NCBI RefSeq assembly: GCF_026421305.1
Contig: NZ_JAPJBQ010000002.1
Location: 496,001-560,000 of the forward strand
Direction of reading: 5' to 3'
DNA: 64,000 bases
From: Dyella silvae
GTDB taxonomy: Bacteria; Pseudomonadota; Gammaproteobacteria; Xanthomonadales; Rhodanobacteraceae
Shown here: positions 33,423-42,690 of the stretch, in pieces
Numbering within the stretch: the first letter of the stretch is position 1
Layout of the letters: each line of letters begins with the position of its first letter
Notes under the pieces: model-generated
The model's database searches: none
The model's input: the letters and a program-made list of their open reading frames with translations, nothing else
What the model was told of the DNA's origin: nothing
Translations under genes and position numbers: made by a program

Positions 33423-35701
33423 TCCGAGACTGTTGGGTTCGCCGAGGCCGGTTGGCTGAGACGACCGACAATGGCATCCAATGCGCGATCGAACAAGGCG
33501 GTGGATTCGAGCACACGCGCGGTACCGCTGGAGAGCGCGGCAGCCAGTTCGTGCGGCGAGTAGTCAGCCACCTTGAGGCCGCGGCGGTTGACGAACAAAT
33601 AGCGACCGCTCATCGGGCTGATCCAAGACAGCTTGGCGCGCTCGATGGTGTCCGGTCCCGATGCGAACTCGAGCCAGATGCCGGGCTTGAGTTCGGCGAC
33701 CAGCTGCATTTCAGCGGTATCGAGTGGTGCCTCCTGCTCGGGCTCCGAACGGGCCAGTTCTGCCTCGGACTCGGCAATCGGCTGGATGCTCTCGGGAATC
33801 GGCAGTGTCGCGGGCTCTTCCACCGCACGCACTTCCGCTTCCGGCACCGTTTCGCCGAGCTGGTGGCGGTAGTAGGTGTGCAGCTGGGCCAGCAGTCGGT
33901 CGATGTCGCTTTCCTGGAAAGCAACATTGGCTAGGCCGCGGCGCAGGGCGCGTTCGATACCCGGCAGCATCTGGCGCAGGGCGCGGCGCTCATCAAGCGT
34001 GCGCGCTGGCTTGGTGCTGTCGATGAAATCGTTGGCAAAGCGCAGGGCGTCGCGGAATTCGGTGGATTCCTCGCCCTGACGCAGGATCGTCAGCACCAGA
34101 TAGTTGGCCCAGGCGCGCGACAAGATGCCATGCACCAGAGGCGGCAGGTTACGGCCATCTATACGGCTGAGGATCTCGCGAGCCGCACGGCGACGCGCCT
34201 GCTCGAGCTTTTCGCGGCCACGGGTGGATTCAGCCACGCGTTGCTCAGCCAGCTCCGCACGGCGGCGGCTGATGTCCTGGAATTCCTGCAGCTCCGTGCA
34301 CAGGCGCTCGAAGATGGTCAGGTCATCGTCGAAGTCTTGCAGCAGACGATCGACGATGGACTTGATCTTGTCGTGCAAGCGATGGTCGCGGTCCGATTCG
34401 GCGGACCAGCCCTTGGCGGCGTCCGCCAGGTTGTCCAGCAGGCGACGTGCCGGATGCTGGCGGTGGGCGAACAGCTTGCGGTCGAGAATCGCGGCCTTGA
34501 GATACGGAATCTGCAGACGCGCCAGCAGCACCTGCATTTCGGTCGGCAGGTTGCGGTCTTCGAGGATGAACTCGAACAGCATGCCAACGAGGTCGATGGT
34601 GTCCTCGTCGATGGTCGAAACCTGGCTGGGCTTCTCGCCGCGTAGCGAACCGATCTGCGCCAGCAGGTGCTCCTTGAGCTGCTGCACTTCGCCAGCCAAC
34701 TCCAAGGCATTGCCCCCGTGCGAGGGCAGGTGCTGGCTGATGGCGGCCTGGCTCTGCAGTACGCTCAGCGCGCCGATGAGCTCGTTGGCGCTGGGCAACT
34801 GCACAGCGCCCGCCGGCACCCGCATAACCGTTTCCGGTCCGGCGCGGCGTGCGCTGAACAACGTACGCAGTGTCTGCAGCAGTTCGTTCGACGCTGCACC
34901 TTCATCTTCGCCCAGGAAGGTGCCCGCTTCGGCCGGCGCGCCGGTCCCGCCAGCGGCGTCTGCGGTGGTTGCGCCACGCTGCGCGCCACCCGCGCGGCTC
35001 ACCTCGTGACGCAGCTGCGGCAGCACCCCGGCACGTACCAGCTCAGCGTTGACCTCCTGGTAAAGCTCGTCCAGCGAGGACAGTACATAGCGGTCGAACA
35101 GCTTGTAGATGATCAGCTTGACGCGCATCTCGGCGCTAAGCTCGCGCATGGCCTGGCGAAACGCCTGGGACAGCGCAGCAGGACCCACGGGATTGGTCGA
35201 GTCCTCAATCTTGATGCCGCCGTAAATGACGGACAGGCGTTGGTTGACCGAGAACAGATCGCGCGCCAGGCGCGTCTCGTTCTTGCCGATCATGCTGGTG
35301 ATCGCGAGCGATTCTTCTAGTTCGTTGTCAGCCACCAGTGACAACTCTCCCGAACCCGGCGGCAGAGAGAGGCCATTGCCGGAGGGGGCACGATAATTGG
35401 TAGCGAAATCGGTCAGTTCGCGCGAGATCTGCGCAAGAAAACTGCGCTCGACCATCGGGCGGCGCTTGCGCACTTCGCGCATGCCGTCGAAGTAGTGCAT
35501 CTGCGCGGCATTGTTTTCAGCCTTTTCGGCCAGGTCGAACAAAGCATCATCGACATGCTCAAACATGCCGTTGATCAAGACCTGCAGGCGGCGGCCGGCG
35601 ATATCCCGAACGGTGTTCAAAAGGGCGCCTCCGCGCTCGCTGGACGGGTCCAGGCGCTGGCTCAGGCTGACGATATTGGAAGGTTCACTGGCGTCTTTCA
35701 T
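33419..35701 (-). CDS. DUF1631 domain protein with PilZ-like C-terminus
   Basis: From the ATG at 35701 (AGGGGTGG shortly upstream) the protein has 760 residues; an ATG at 35749 would add 16. It has no signal peptide or membrane helix. Residues 1-~600 are mostly charged helix, matching DUF1631 (often mislabelled thymidine phosphorylase). The last ~100 residues (ELKPGIWLEFASGPDTIERAKLSWISPMSGRYLFVNRRGLKV) look like a PilZ-type beta-barrel, but I do not see the RxxxR/DxSxxG c-di-GMP motif in full. Function unknown. It is coupled to nadC by a 4-bp overlap. Confidence 0.8.
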   Translation of the reverse strand: MKDASEPSNIVSLSQRLDPSSERGGALLNTVRDIAGRRLQVLINGMFEHVDDALFDLAEKAENNAAQMHYFDGMREVRKRRPMVERSFLAQISRELTDFATNYRAPSGNGLSLPPGSGELSLVADNELEESLAITSMIGKNETRLARDLFSVNQRLSVIYGGIKIEDSTNPVGPAALSQAFRQAMRELSAEMRVKLIIYKLFDRYVLSSLDELYQEVNAELVRAGVLPQLRHEVSRAGGAQRGATTADAAGGTGAPAEAGTFLGEDEGAASNELLQTLRTLFSARRAGPETVMRVPAGAVQLPSANELIGALSVLQSQAAISQHLPSHGGNALELAGEVQQLKEHLLAQIGSLRGEKPSQVSTIDEDTIDLVGMLFEFILEDRNLPTEMQVLLARLQIPYLKAAILDRKLFAHRQHPARRLLDNLADAAKGWSAESDRDHRLHDKIKSIVDRLLQDFDDDLTIFERLCTELQEFQDISRRRAELAEQRVAESTRGREKLEQARRRAAREILSRIDGRNLPPLVHGILSRAWANYLVLTILRQGEESTEFRDALRFANDFIDSTKPARTLDERRALRQMLPGIERALRRGLANVAFQESDIDRLLAQLHTYYRHQLGETVPEAEVRAVEEPATLPIPESIQPIAESEAELARSEPEQEAPLDTAEMQLVAELKPGIWLEFASGPDTIERAKLSWISPMSGRYLFVNRRGLKVADYSPHELAAALSSGTARVLESTALFDRALDAIVGRLSQPASANPTVSE

Positions 35702-35865
35702 CGCCCACCCCTGAAGTGATGCCGATGCGCGTTCAGCCCATTCCGACAATACGCCACCCTACAATAAGGTAAACGCAGCCATGCTGTCATTCGCCGCATC
35801 GATATATGTCGACGCGTTCACACAGCGGCGCGGATTCTTGCGGGGAAGGGCCGGTCGGGAAGGGG

Positions 35866-36138
35866 CTAGGCAGCGGCCGGAAAGCCGGTGAGCTGCAGGG
35901 TCCCAATGCCCTCCTCGGGCAGCATCACGGGGATGCCGTCGGCGACCCGGTAGATCACCTTGTGATCGGTGGTGATCAGGCCTTCCGAGAGCGGTTCGCT
36001 CACGGCAGTGCCGGCGACGTTCTGGACCTGCCCAGCACCGATGGCGCTGTTGAGGGCTTCCAGCTCGGGGCGCTGAAGGGGGCGAACGGGAACTTTGCTG
36101 ACCGGGCAGCAAAGGATGTCGAGCAGACGTTTGTCCAT
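35866..36138 (-). CDS. Trm112 family protein
   Basis: The 90-residue protein starts MDKRLLDILCCPVSK, the Trm112 N-terminal pattern, and ends with VIYRVADGIPVMLPEEG, the typical second half. Only part of the usual zinc-cysteine set is present (CCPVSK in place of CPxCK), as in several proteobacterial members. The family supports methyltransferases in eukaryotes and archaea; the bacterial role is unclear. It is divergent from purE with a 64-bp gap. Confidence 0.85.
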   Translation of the reverse strand: MDKRLLDILCCPVSKVPVRPLQRPELEALNSAIGAGQVQNVAGTAVSEPLSEGLITTDHKVIYRVADGIPVMLPEEGIGTLQLTGFPAAA

Positions 36139-36202
36139 GGGAAGCAGGATCGTGCCGAGACGCGGAAAGTCCGTACAATAACCCTTTTGGATGGCTTGGG
36201 TC

Positions 36203-36706
36203 ATGACCTCGACTTCCCTCCCGCCGCGCGTGGGTGTTGTGATGGGCTCCCGTTCGGACTGGGAAACCATGGAGCATGCGTCCAGCGTGCTGACTGAGCT
36301 CGGCGTTGCGCACGAGGTGCGCGTCGTGTCCGCGCATCGTACCCCTGACTTGCTGTTCCAGTATGCCGAGGAAGCCGTCGGTCGTGGCATTCAAGTGATC
36401 GTGGCTGGTGCGGGCGGTGCGGCCCACCTGCCGGGCATGCTGGCGGCCAAAACACGTCTTCCGGTGTTTGGCGTGCCGGTGCAGTCCAAAGCCCTCAATG
36501 GCATGGATTCTTTGCTCTCCATTGCGCAGATGCCGGCCGGTATTCCGGTTGGCACGCTGGCCATCGGTCGCGCGGGCGCAGTCAACGCGGGTCTGCTGGC
36601 GGCCTCTGTTCTGGCCTTGCACGATCCGGCGCTGGCAACGGCTCTTGACGCCTACCGTACCCGGCAGACGCAGAGCGTGCTCGATCATCCGGATCCGCGC
36701 TCGTGA
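36203..36706 (+). CDS. purE: 5-(carboxyamino)imidazole ribonucleotide mutase
   Basis: From ATG 36203 the enzyme has 167 residues; ATG 36191 is an in-frame alternative. Class I PurE features are present: [35 protein letters not shown] and [18 protein letters not shown]. It converts N5-CAIR to CAIR in purine synthesis. The stop overlaps the GTG start of purK by 4 bp. Confidence 0.96.
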   Translation: MTSTSLPPRVGVVMGSRSDWETMEHASSVLTELGVAHEVRVVSAHRTPDLLFQYAEEAVGRGIQVIVAGAGGAAHLPGMLAAKTRLPVFGVPVQSKALNGMDSLLSIAQMPAGIPVGTLAIGRAGAVNAGLLAASVLALHDPALATALDAYRTRQTQSVLDHPDPRS

Positions 36707-37866
36707 CCGTCCGCCGTCAACCCGTACTTGGCATTCTTGGTGGTGGTCAGCTCGCCCGCATGCTTGCGTTGGCGGGTGCTCCGCTGGGTGTGAAGAGCCT
36801 GGTGGTGGACAGCGCCGCCGATGCGTGTGCCGGACAAGTCGCTCCGCTCGTTGTAGCTGACTGGACCGACTATGAGGCGCTGGATCATTTCGCGCGCCAG
36901 GTCGACGTGGTCACGTTCGATTTCGAAAACGTCCCGGCCGAAACCGCCCATTGGCTCGCCAAGCGAGTCGCGGTATTTCCGGCGCCGCGCGCACTGGCGG
37001 TGGCCCAGGACCGCCTGGCCGAGAAAACCCTGTTCCGCGAATGCGGCCTGATGACGCCGGAATTCAAAGCGGTCGATACCCGCGAAGAGCTCGACCAGGC
37101 GTTGGCCATCGTTGGCGCCCCGGCCATCCTCAAGACGCGCCGTCTGGGCTACGACGGCAAGGGCCAGTTCCGCATCAAGACGCTGGCCGACGCCGACGCC
37201 GCCTGGGCGGCGCTGGGTGCGCAGGCAACGGCGCACGGACTGATTCTCGAGGCCTTCGTACCATTCGATCGCGAGCTGTCGGTGGTGGCAGTGCGTGGCC
37301 GTAACGGCGAATTTCGCACCTGGCCGCTCACCCAGAACTGGCATACCGACGGCGTGCTGTCGCTCAGCCTTGCTCCCGCGCCAGATATCGCCGCACTGCA
37401 GGAGCGTGCGACCCATCTCGCGCGCACGCTGGCGGAACAACTGGAGTATGTCGGCGTATTTGCGCTGGAGCTGTTCGTGAAGAATGGCGAGCTGCTTGGC
37501 AACGAGATGGCACCGCGCGTGCACAACTCCGGGCACTGGACCATCGAAGGCGCCCTCACGAGCCAGTTCGAGAACCATGTGCGTGCGGTGCTTGGCTTGC
37601 CATTGGGCGACACCTCGGCACGCGGGTTGTCGGCGATGTTCAACTGGATCGGCGAATTGCCCGATGCTGCGCCGGTGCTCGAAGCAGTGGACGCGCACTG
37701 GCACGATTACGGCAAGCAGCCTCGCGAAGGCCGCAAGGTGGGACATGCCACGGTGTGTGCGCCCAATGCCAGCCAGCTGGTCGAGCGGCTTTCCGGTATC
37801 GCGCATGCGCTGGGGCGCGATCAGCAAGCGGGGCCGGCAGTCGGCAAGCTGCTGGAAAACAGGTAA
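36703..37866 (+). CDS. purK: 5-(carboxyamino)imidazole ribonucleotide synthase
   Basis: GTG start at 36703, overlapping purE (GTGA). The 387-residue ATP-grasp enzyme has the N-terminal [45 protein letters not shown] and [18 protein letters not shown] motifs. It makes N5-CAIR from AIR, bicarbonate and ATP, feeding PurE. A bidirectional terminator follows. Confidence 0.96.
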   Translation: MTVRRQPVLGILGGGQLARMLALAGAPLGVKSLVVDSAADACAGQVAPLVVADWTDYEALDHFARQVDVVTFDFENVPAETAHWLAKRVAVFPAPRALAVAQDRLAEKTLFRECGLMTPEFKAVDTREELDQALAIVGAPAILKTRRLGYDGKGQFRIKTLADADAAWAALGAQATAHGLILEAFVPFDRELSVVAVRGRNGEFRTWPLTQNWHTDGVLSLSLAPAPDIAALQERATHLARTLAEQLEYVGVFALELFVKNGELLGNEMAPRVHNSGHWTIEGALTSQFENHVRAVLGLPLGDTSARGLSAMFNWIGELPDAAPVLEAVDAHWHDYGKQPREGRKVGHATVCAPNASQLVERLSGIAHALGRDQQAGPAVGKLLENR

Positions 37867-37926
37867 TCGCGAAAACCCTGTGGGAACGCACACGGTGCGC
37901 TCCCGCAAAATTAGGCGAGCTGTGAC

Positions 37927-37955
37927 AAAAAAACGGGGCCATGCGGCCCCGTTTT
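37927..37955. terminator. Bidirectional terminator between purK and sodB
   Basis: An AAACGGGGCC / GGCCCCGTTT stem with loop ATGC has an A-run on the left and a T-run on the right, so it can stop both converging genes. Confidence 0.9.
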
Positions 37956-37978
37956 CATAGCTAGATTCCCCGGAAGGA

Positions 37979-38557
37979 TCAGGCCAGGTTCTTGGCCGCG
38001 AACTCCCAGTTCACCAGGTTCCAGAACGCCTCGATGTACTTCGGACGGGCGTTGCGGTAGTCGATGTAATAGGCGTGTTCCCACACGTCGCAGGTCAGCA
38101 GCGGCTTGTCGCTGCCGGTGATCGGCGTGGCGGCGTTGGACGTGTTGACGATGCCCAGCGAACCATCCGGACGCTGCACCAGCCAGGTCCAGCCCGAACC
38201 GAAGTTGCCGACGGCCGACTTGGTGAACTCTTCCTTGAACTTCTCGACCGAGCCGAAAGCCTTGGTGATGGCGTCGGCCAGCTTGCCGGTCGGCTCCTTG
38301 CCGCCCTTCGGGCTCAGCGAGTGCCAGTAGAAGGTGTGGTTCCAGATCTGGGCGGCATTGTTGAACACGCCACCGGAGGACTTCTTGATGATGTCTTCCA
38401 GCGCAGCGTTTTCGAACTCGGTGCCCTTGATCAGGTTGTTGAGGTTGGTCACGTAGGCCTGGTGATGCTTGCCGTAGTGATATTCGAGCGTCTCCGCGGA
38501 AATGTGCGGTTCGAGCGCGTTCTTTTCATAGGGCAAGGGGGGGAGTTCGATCGCCAT
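37979..38557 (-). CDS. sodB: Superoxide dismutase, iron type
   Basis: The ATG at 38557 has AGGAG seven bases upstream. The 192-residue protein begins [20 protein letters not shown] and has the Fe/Mn-SOD metal ligands in [19 protein letters not shown] and the signature [13 protein letters not shown]. The [16 protein letters not shown] and GSGWTWLV segments favour the iron form. It removes superoxide in the cytoplasm. Monocistronic, convergent to purK. Confidence 0.96.
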   Translation of the reverse strand: MAIELPPLPYEKNALEPHISAETLEYHYGKHHQAYVTNLNNLIKGTEFENAALEDIIKKSSGGVFNNAAQIWNHTFYWHSLSPKGGKEPTGKLADAITKAFGSVEKFKEEFTKSAVGNFGSGWTWLVQRPDGSLGIVNTSNAATPITGSDKPLLTCDVWEHAYYIDYRNARPKYIEAFWNLVNWEFAAKNLA

Positions 38558-38682
38558 GATGTGGCTCCTGGGCGTTGGCTGAGGAAAAGGGCCGGGCTTA
38601 TGCGGCCACCCATAGGGCGGCCACCGACGCACGGCTGATACACTACGGATCTAACCGCATTGTAATGATGAATGGCAAAGCT

Positions 38683-39006
38683 ATGGACGTTAACGAGCGA
38701 ATCAAGGCCGTCTTGGCCGAACACGCCATCGTGCTCTTCATGAAGGGCACGCCGCAGTTCCCCATGTGCGGGTTCTCCAGTCGCGCTGCACAAGCGCTGG
38801 CGGGGGCGGGCGCGGAGTTCCATGCCGTCAACGTGCTGGCTGATCCCGAAGTGCGTGCCGCCCTGCCGCATTACGCCAATTGGCCGACCTTTCCGCAGCT
38901 CTTCATTCAGGGCGAGCTGATCGGCGGCTGCGACATCATCGAGGATCTGAAAGCCTCCGGTGAGCTGGCGCGCATGGCGGCGGATGTGGCCGGGGCTGAT
39001 TCCTGA
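38683..39006 (+). CDS. grxD: Monothiol glutaredoxin, Grx4/GrxD type
   Basis: From ATG 38683 the protein has 107 residues. ATGs at 38665 and 38668 would add five or six residues and cannot be excluded because no start has a strong ribosome site. It has KGTPQFPMCGFSS with the active-site CGFS, the WPTFPQLFIQGELIGGCDI segment and no transmembrane part. These proteins carry [2Fe-2S] clusters and work in iron-sulfur protein maturation. The stop overlaps the next ATG (TGATG). Confidence 0.95.
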   Translation: MDVNERIKAVLAEHAIVLFMKGTPQFPMCGFSSRAAQALAGAGAEFHAVNVLADPEVRAALPHYANWPTFPQLFIQGELIGGCDIIEDLKASGELARMAADVAGADS

Positions 39007-39776
39007 TGGCGCTTCCGTTTGCACATTTGCCAAAGGATTGGGCGCCGGCGGAAGGTTCGCTGGCCGGTCGCGTGGTACTGGTGACGGGCGCTTACGGCGG
39101 ACTTGGCGCGGCGGTAGCGCGTGCCGTGTCGCGCGCCGGCGCTACGGTGGTGATCACCGGCCGACGCAAGCGTCAGCTCGAGCAACTTTACGATGCCATG
39201 GTGAGCGAGGGCTTGCGCGAGCCCGTGATCCACCCACTGGATATGGAAGCGGCCACGCCGAAGGATTACGAAGCGCTAGCCGATGGGCTGGCGCGCGACT
39301 TTGGCCGGCTGGACGGCATTGTCCACGCGGCCGCCAGTTTCAACGGACTCACCCCGCTGGCCATGCACAAGCCGGATGATTGGCTGCGCGCCTTGCATGT
39401 GAATGTGTCGGCGCCCTTTGCGCTCACGCAGGCGTGCGTGTCGCTGCTGGCGCAGGCACCGGACAGCGCCGTGGTGTTTGTGCTGGACGATCCTGAGCTG
39501 ATGCAACGCGCGCATTGGGGCGGCTATGGCGTGTCGAAGGCCGCGCTGGAGCGTTACGTCGAGATCCTGCATCAGGAGACCGAGAAGACGCCACTGCGCA
39601 CGCACGCGCTGCTGCCGGGTCCGATGCGCACCACGTTGCGCCGCGCTGCCTATTTCGGTGAGGACACCACCATTCATCCGCTGCCCGATGCTACCGCTGA
39701 CGCCGTGGTCTACCTGCTTGGTACGCAGGGCGCGGCAGCGCGCGGTGCTGCTCTCGATCTGCGGTCACACGCATGA
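39006..39776 (+). CDS. Short-chain dehydrogenase/reductase, YciK-like
   Basis: The 256-residue Rossmann protein has the cofactor motif TGAYGGLG, NVSAPFALTQ and the catalytic YGVSK (Y-x3-K). The N-terminus WAPAEGSLAGRVVLVTG and the LLPGPMRTTLRRAAYFGED end fit the YciK group of unknown substrate. It is translationally coupled to grxD. Confidence 0.9.
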   Translation: MALPFAHLPKDWAPAEGSLAGRVVLVTGAYGGLGAAVARAVSRAGATVVITGRRKRQLEQLYDAMVSEGLREPVIHPLDMEAATPKDYEALADGLARDFGRLDGIVHAAASFNGLTPLAMHKPDDWLRALHVNVSAPFALTQACVSLLAQAPDSAVVFVLDDPELMQRAHWGGYGVSKAALERYVEILHQETEKTPLRTHALLPGPMRTTLRRAAYFGEDTTIHPLPDATADAVVYLLGTQGAAARGAALDLRSHA

Positions 39777-39800
39777 CCGCGCAACAAGGGCAGCATTGAT

Positions 39801-40412
39801 ATGGAAACACAGATGACCACGCTCTCAGCGGCGATCCTGCTGTTTCTGATCATGGATCCGCTGGGAAACATTCCCATTTTTCTCAGCCTGCTGAAGGACG
39901 TAGCCCCTAAGCGTCGCCGACGCGTGATGGTGCGCGAGCTGCTGATTGCGCTGGGTGTGCTGCTCGGCTTCCTCATTGGCGGCCAGCACATTCTCAAGTT
40001 GCTGCAGCTGAGGCAGGAGTCCATCAGCATCGCGGGTGGCATCGTGTTGTTCCTGATCGGTATCCGCATGGTGTTTCCGCCGGCGGATGGCGGCGGCATC
40101 TTCGGTAAGCAGGGGGAAGGCGAGCCTTTCATCGTGCCGATGGCGATCCCCGGTGTGGCAGGTCCCTCCGCCATGGCCGCTTTGCTGCTGCTGACCAACA
40201 CACAGCCTGGTCGCACCGCGGACTGGGCCATCGCCTTGCTTGGTGCCTGGCTGGCCACCGCAGTCATTCTTTTGTTTTCCACCTATTTGTTCCGCTGGCT
40301 CGGCGAAAGCGTGCTCACGGCCCTGGAGCGCGTGATGGGTATGCTGTTGATTGCGTTGTCGGTCCAGATGTTCCTGAGTGGCGTGGCAGCGTATTTGCAT
40401 CTCGCGGTTTGA
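39801..40412 (+). CDS. MarC family integral membrane protein (YhgN-like)
   Basis: The 203-residue protein has six predicted membrane helices and the family patterns FLIMDPLGNIPIFLSLLKD, GGIVLFLIGIRMVFP and PMAIPGVAGPSAMAALLLL. The transported substrate of the family is not established. It follows the SDR gene by 24 bp and may share its transcript. Confidence 0.92.
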   Translation: METQMTTLSAAILLFLIMDPLGNIPIFLSLLKDVAPKRRRRVMVRELLIALGVLLGFLIGGQHILKLLQLRQESISIAGGIVLFLIGIRMVFPPADGGGIFGKQGEGEPFIVPMAIPGVAGPSAMAALLLLTNTQPGRTADWAIALLGAWLATAVILLFSTYLFRWLGESVLTALERVMGMLLIALSVQMFLSGVAAYLHLAV

Positions 40413-40542
40413 CGCTCTGCATCGGCGGGTTTGACGTTTGAAACGTGACCTGAGATCGCACACGTGATCTTTCGGTCCTTTCCGCATAACCTTGCTGTCA
40501 TAATCCGAGACCAGCATTTGGGGTAAATCCCAGGAGGCGGTC

Positions 40543-42252
40543 ATGCTCAGCGTTGAACAGACCCTCACCGAACGTCTGCCATGGTTGGCGCAACATCCCC
40601 TGATCCGCCGGCCGATGGCTGGCATGCTGGGCCGGCTGGCCGATGAGGATGGCTTCAACCGGACGCTGACGGCGATAGGTGAGGCGGAAGGCTTCGATTT
40701 CGTCGAACGCGCGCTAGACCTTCTTGGCGTCAGCTATTTCGTCAATCCGCGCGAGCGCGAAAACATCCCGGTCGAAGGCGGGGTGTTGATTGTCGCCAAT
40801 CATCCACTGGGCATGATGGATGCGCTGACGCTGCTGCAGATGGTCGGCTCGGTGCGCAGCGATGTGCGTATCCTCGCCAATGATTGGCTGATGTCGATTG
40901 AGCAGCTGCACAAGCTGTTGCTGCCGGTCGATATCTTCGGCAAGGGCGCCGCCTCGAAGATGCGCGACATCTATCGCGCACTGGATAACGGCGAAGCACT
41001 GATCGTTTTCCCGGCTGGCGAAGTATCGCGAGTCGGCCCCGCCGGCCTGAGCGACGGGCGCTGGTCCGATGGTTTTGTACGTCTGGCGCAGCGCAGCCGC
41101 GCGCCGGTGCTGCCTGTGCACATTTCCGCGCGCAACTCGGCGATGTTTTACGGTTTGTCGATGTTGGCCAAGCCGCTGAGCACGGCCATGTTGCCGCGCG
41201 AGGCCATTTCGCCGACCAGTCGTCGCGTGGGCTTCAGTGTGGGTCAGCTCGTGTCGGCCGATGAGCTTGAGCAGCACAGTGGCGGTTCGACCAAGCGCGC
41301 CGCCAAGTTGATGCGCCGCCATGTGTATCGCGTGGGTCGTCATCGCGGACTGATCTTCGGCGGGCAATCGCCGCTGGCGCATCCTGAGCTGACGGAGCGT
41401 GTGGCTGCCGAACTGCAGTCGCAGGGCGAGAAGTTTGCGGATCTGAATGACGGTAAGCAGATCTGGTTGTTCAAGGGTGCATCTGACAGCACCGTACTGC
41501 GCGAGATTGGACGTCTGCGCGAACTCACGTTCCGCAAGGTAGGTGAGGGCACCGGCGCCCGCCGAGACCTCGATGCCTACGACCCGCACTACGAACATTT
41601 GGTGCTGTGGGATCCGAAGGCGCTGCGCATCGTCGGCTCCTATCGCTTTGGGCATGGTGGCCGGCTGATTGCCGAGCGTGGCATGTCGGCGCTGTACACC
41701 TCCAGTCTGTTCAATTATTCGCCTGCACTTGAATCACGTCTGGCGCAGGGGCTCGAGTTGGGCCGCAGCTTTATCGCTCCGGCCTACTGGCGTTCGCGTG
41801 CGCTGGATCAACTGTGGCAAGGCATTGGCCTGTACCTGCAGCGCCATCCGGAGCTGCGCTACCTGTTTGGCCCGGTGAGCATGTCGGTGAGTCTGCCGCG
41901 CGAAGCACGCGAATGGATTGCCGCCGCTCATCAGCACTATTTCGGCGCGCCTGGTCTGGCTTCGGCGCGTCAGCCGTTCGTGGTGTCCCCGGCGGTCATC
42001 GACCTCGTGCGCGATACGCTGGCCGGACTGGATCCGGCGACTGGCCTGGGCAAGCTCAAGCACCATCTCGACGCGCTGGGCGTCAGCCTGCCGGTGCTCT
42101 ATCGCCAGTACGTGGACCTGGTGGAGCCGGAGGGCGTGCAGTTCCTCGATTTCGGCGAAGACCCCGGTTTCTCCGGCTGCGTCGACGGCCTTGTCATGCT
42201 CGACCTGGCCACGCTCAAGCCTGCCAAGCGCGCGCGCTATCTGAGCAAGTAA
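40543..42252 (+). CDS. Bifunctional acyltransferase, OlsF-like (PlsC-type domain plus GNAT/OlsB-type domain)
   Basis: The 569-residue protein follows a strong AGGAGG site. The N-terminal half is a lysophospholipid-acyltransferase domain with ANHPLGMMDAL (residues 85-95), FPAGEVSR and PVHISARNS. The C-terminal half (about 310-500) resembles OlsB-type N-acyltransferases: LREIGRLRELTFRKVGEGTGARRDLDAYDPHYEHLVLWD and FGPVSMSVSLPREAREW. In Serratia, OlsF with the same domain order makes ornithine lipids in one polypeptide. That function here is inferred. The gene ends in a hairpin at 42269. Confidence 0.85.
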   Translation: MLSVEQTLTERLPWLAQHPLIRRPMAGMLGRLADEDGFNRTLTAIGEAEGFDFVERALDLLGVSYFVNPRERENIPVEGGVLIVANHPLGMMDALTLLQMVGSVRSDVRILANDWLMSIEQLHKLLLPVDIFGKGAASKMRDIYRALDNGEALIVFPAGEVSRVGPAGLSDGRWSDGFVRLAQRSRAPVLPVHISARNSAMFYGLSMLAKPLSTAMLPREAISPTSRRVGFSVGQLVSADELEQHSGGSTKRAAKLMRRHVYRVGRHRGLIFGGQSPLAHPELTERVAAELQSQGEKFADLNDGKQIWLFKGASDSTVLREIGRLRELTFRKVGEGTGARRDLDAYDPHYEHLVLWDPKALRIVGSYRFGHGGRLIAERGMSALYTSSLFNYSPALESRLAQGLELGRSFIAPAYWRSRALDQLWQGIGLYLQRHPELRYLFGPVSMSVSLPREAREWIAAAHQHYFGAPGLASARQPFVVSPAVIDLVRDTLAGLDPATGLGKLKHHLDALGVSLPVLYRQYVDLVEPEGVQFLDFGEDPGFSGCVDGLVMLDLATLKPAKRARYLSK

Positions 42253-42268
42253 ACACGTAAGACGTGCT

Positions 42269-42299
42269 GCGATCCTTGCGAATCTTTCGCAAGGATCGC
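42269..42299 (+). terminator. Hairpin after the OlsF-like gene
   Basis: A perfect 14-bp stem, GCGATCCTTGCGAA / TTCGCAAGGATCGC with loop TCT, begins 16 bp after the stop. It lacks a T-run, so termination strength is uncertain. Confidence 0.6.
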
Positions 42300-42375
42300 G
42301 CGTGCCGGATGCCCGTTTCCTTTCGGATAGGACAGCTTTTTTCGATCTCACCGTGATTAAACGGTAAATTCTTTG

Positions 42376-42496
42376 TAAAATACTTATGTAAACCTTAGCC
42401 GCGTTGGCTAGTGCTCAAGGGGCATTGCCTGCGTTAGCCAGCGGGGTTCAATGGATTTCGTAAATGTTGCCCGACCTTTTCCGGTCGGGCTTTTTT
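42376..42496 (+). ncRNA. Candidate small RNA or attenuated leader upstream of TonB receptor 1
   Basis: A -10-like TAAAAT at 42376 is followed by a structured stretch: GTTGGCTA (42403) pairs with TAGCCAGC (42435), and the region ends in an intrinsic terminator at 42469-42496. Below it, 42497-42690 carries a second AT-rich patch (CGTTTAAATTTACGTTAAG) that may be the receptor's own promoter region. The segment could be a free ~110-nt RNA or a riboswitch-like leader. No known Rfam consensus was recognised by eye. Confidence 0.4.
42469..42496 (+). terminator. Intrinsic terminator upstream of TonB receptor 1
   Basis: GCCCGACC / GGTCGGGC stem with loop TTTTCC and six T. It lies 195 bp before the receptor ATG, not behind a coding region. 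Confidence 0.9.
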
Positions 42497-42690
42497 ACGC
42501 CCTGAGAAAACGTTTAAATTTACGTTAAGCGGCAGGATTTTGCGTTTATGGACAATCGCTTGCGCTATTTCTTTCGATACGGCGAAAGAAATTGCATGTG
42601 CCGCATCAAGCATCCCTTGCTCTCGCTGCCAGCTGGCTCCCCCTTTGCGCCGGCTGCTTCCCCCATCTCATAAAACTGGAATCGACGAAG

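Noticed and set aside
42376-42496. Cobalamin or TPP riboswitch before TonB receptor 1
   Set aside because: Neither the cobalamin box (GCCACTG type) nor the TPP CTGAGA/thi-box elements are present.
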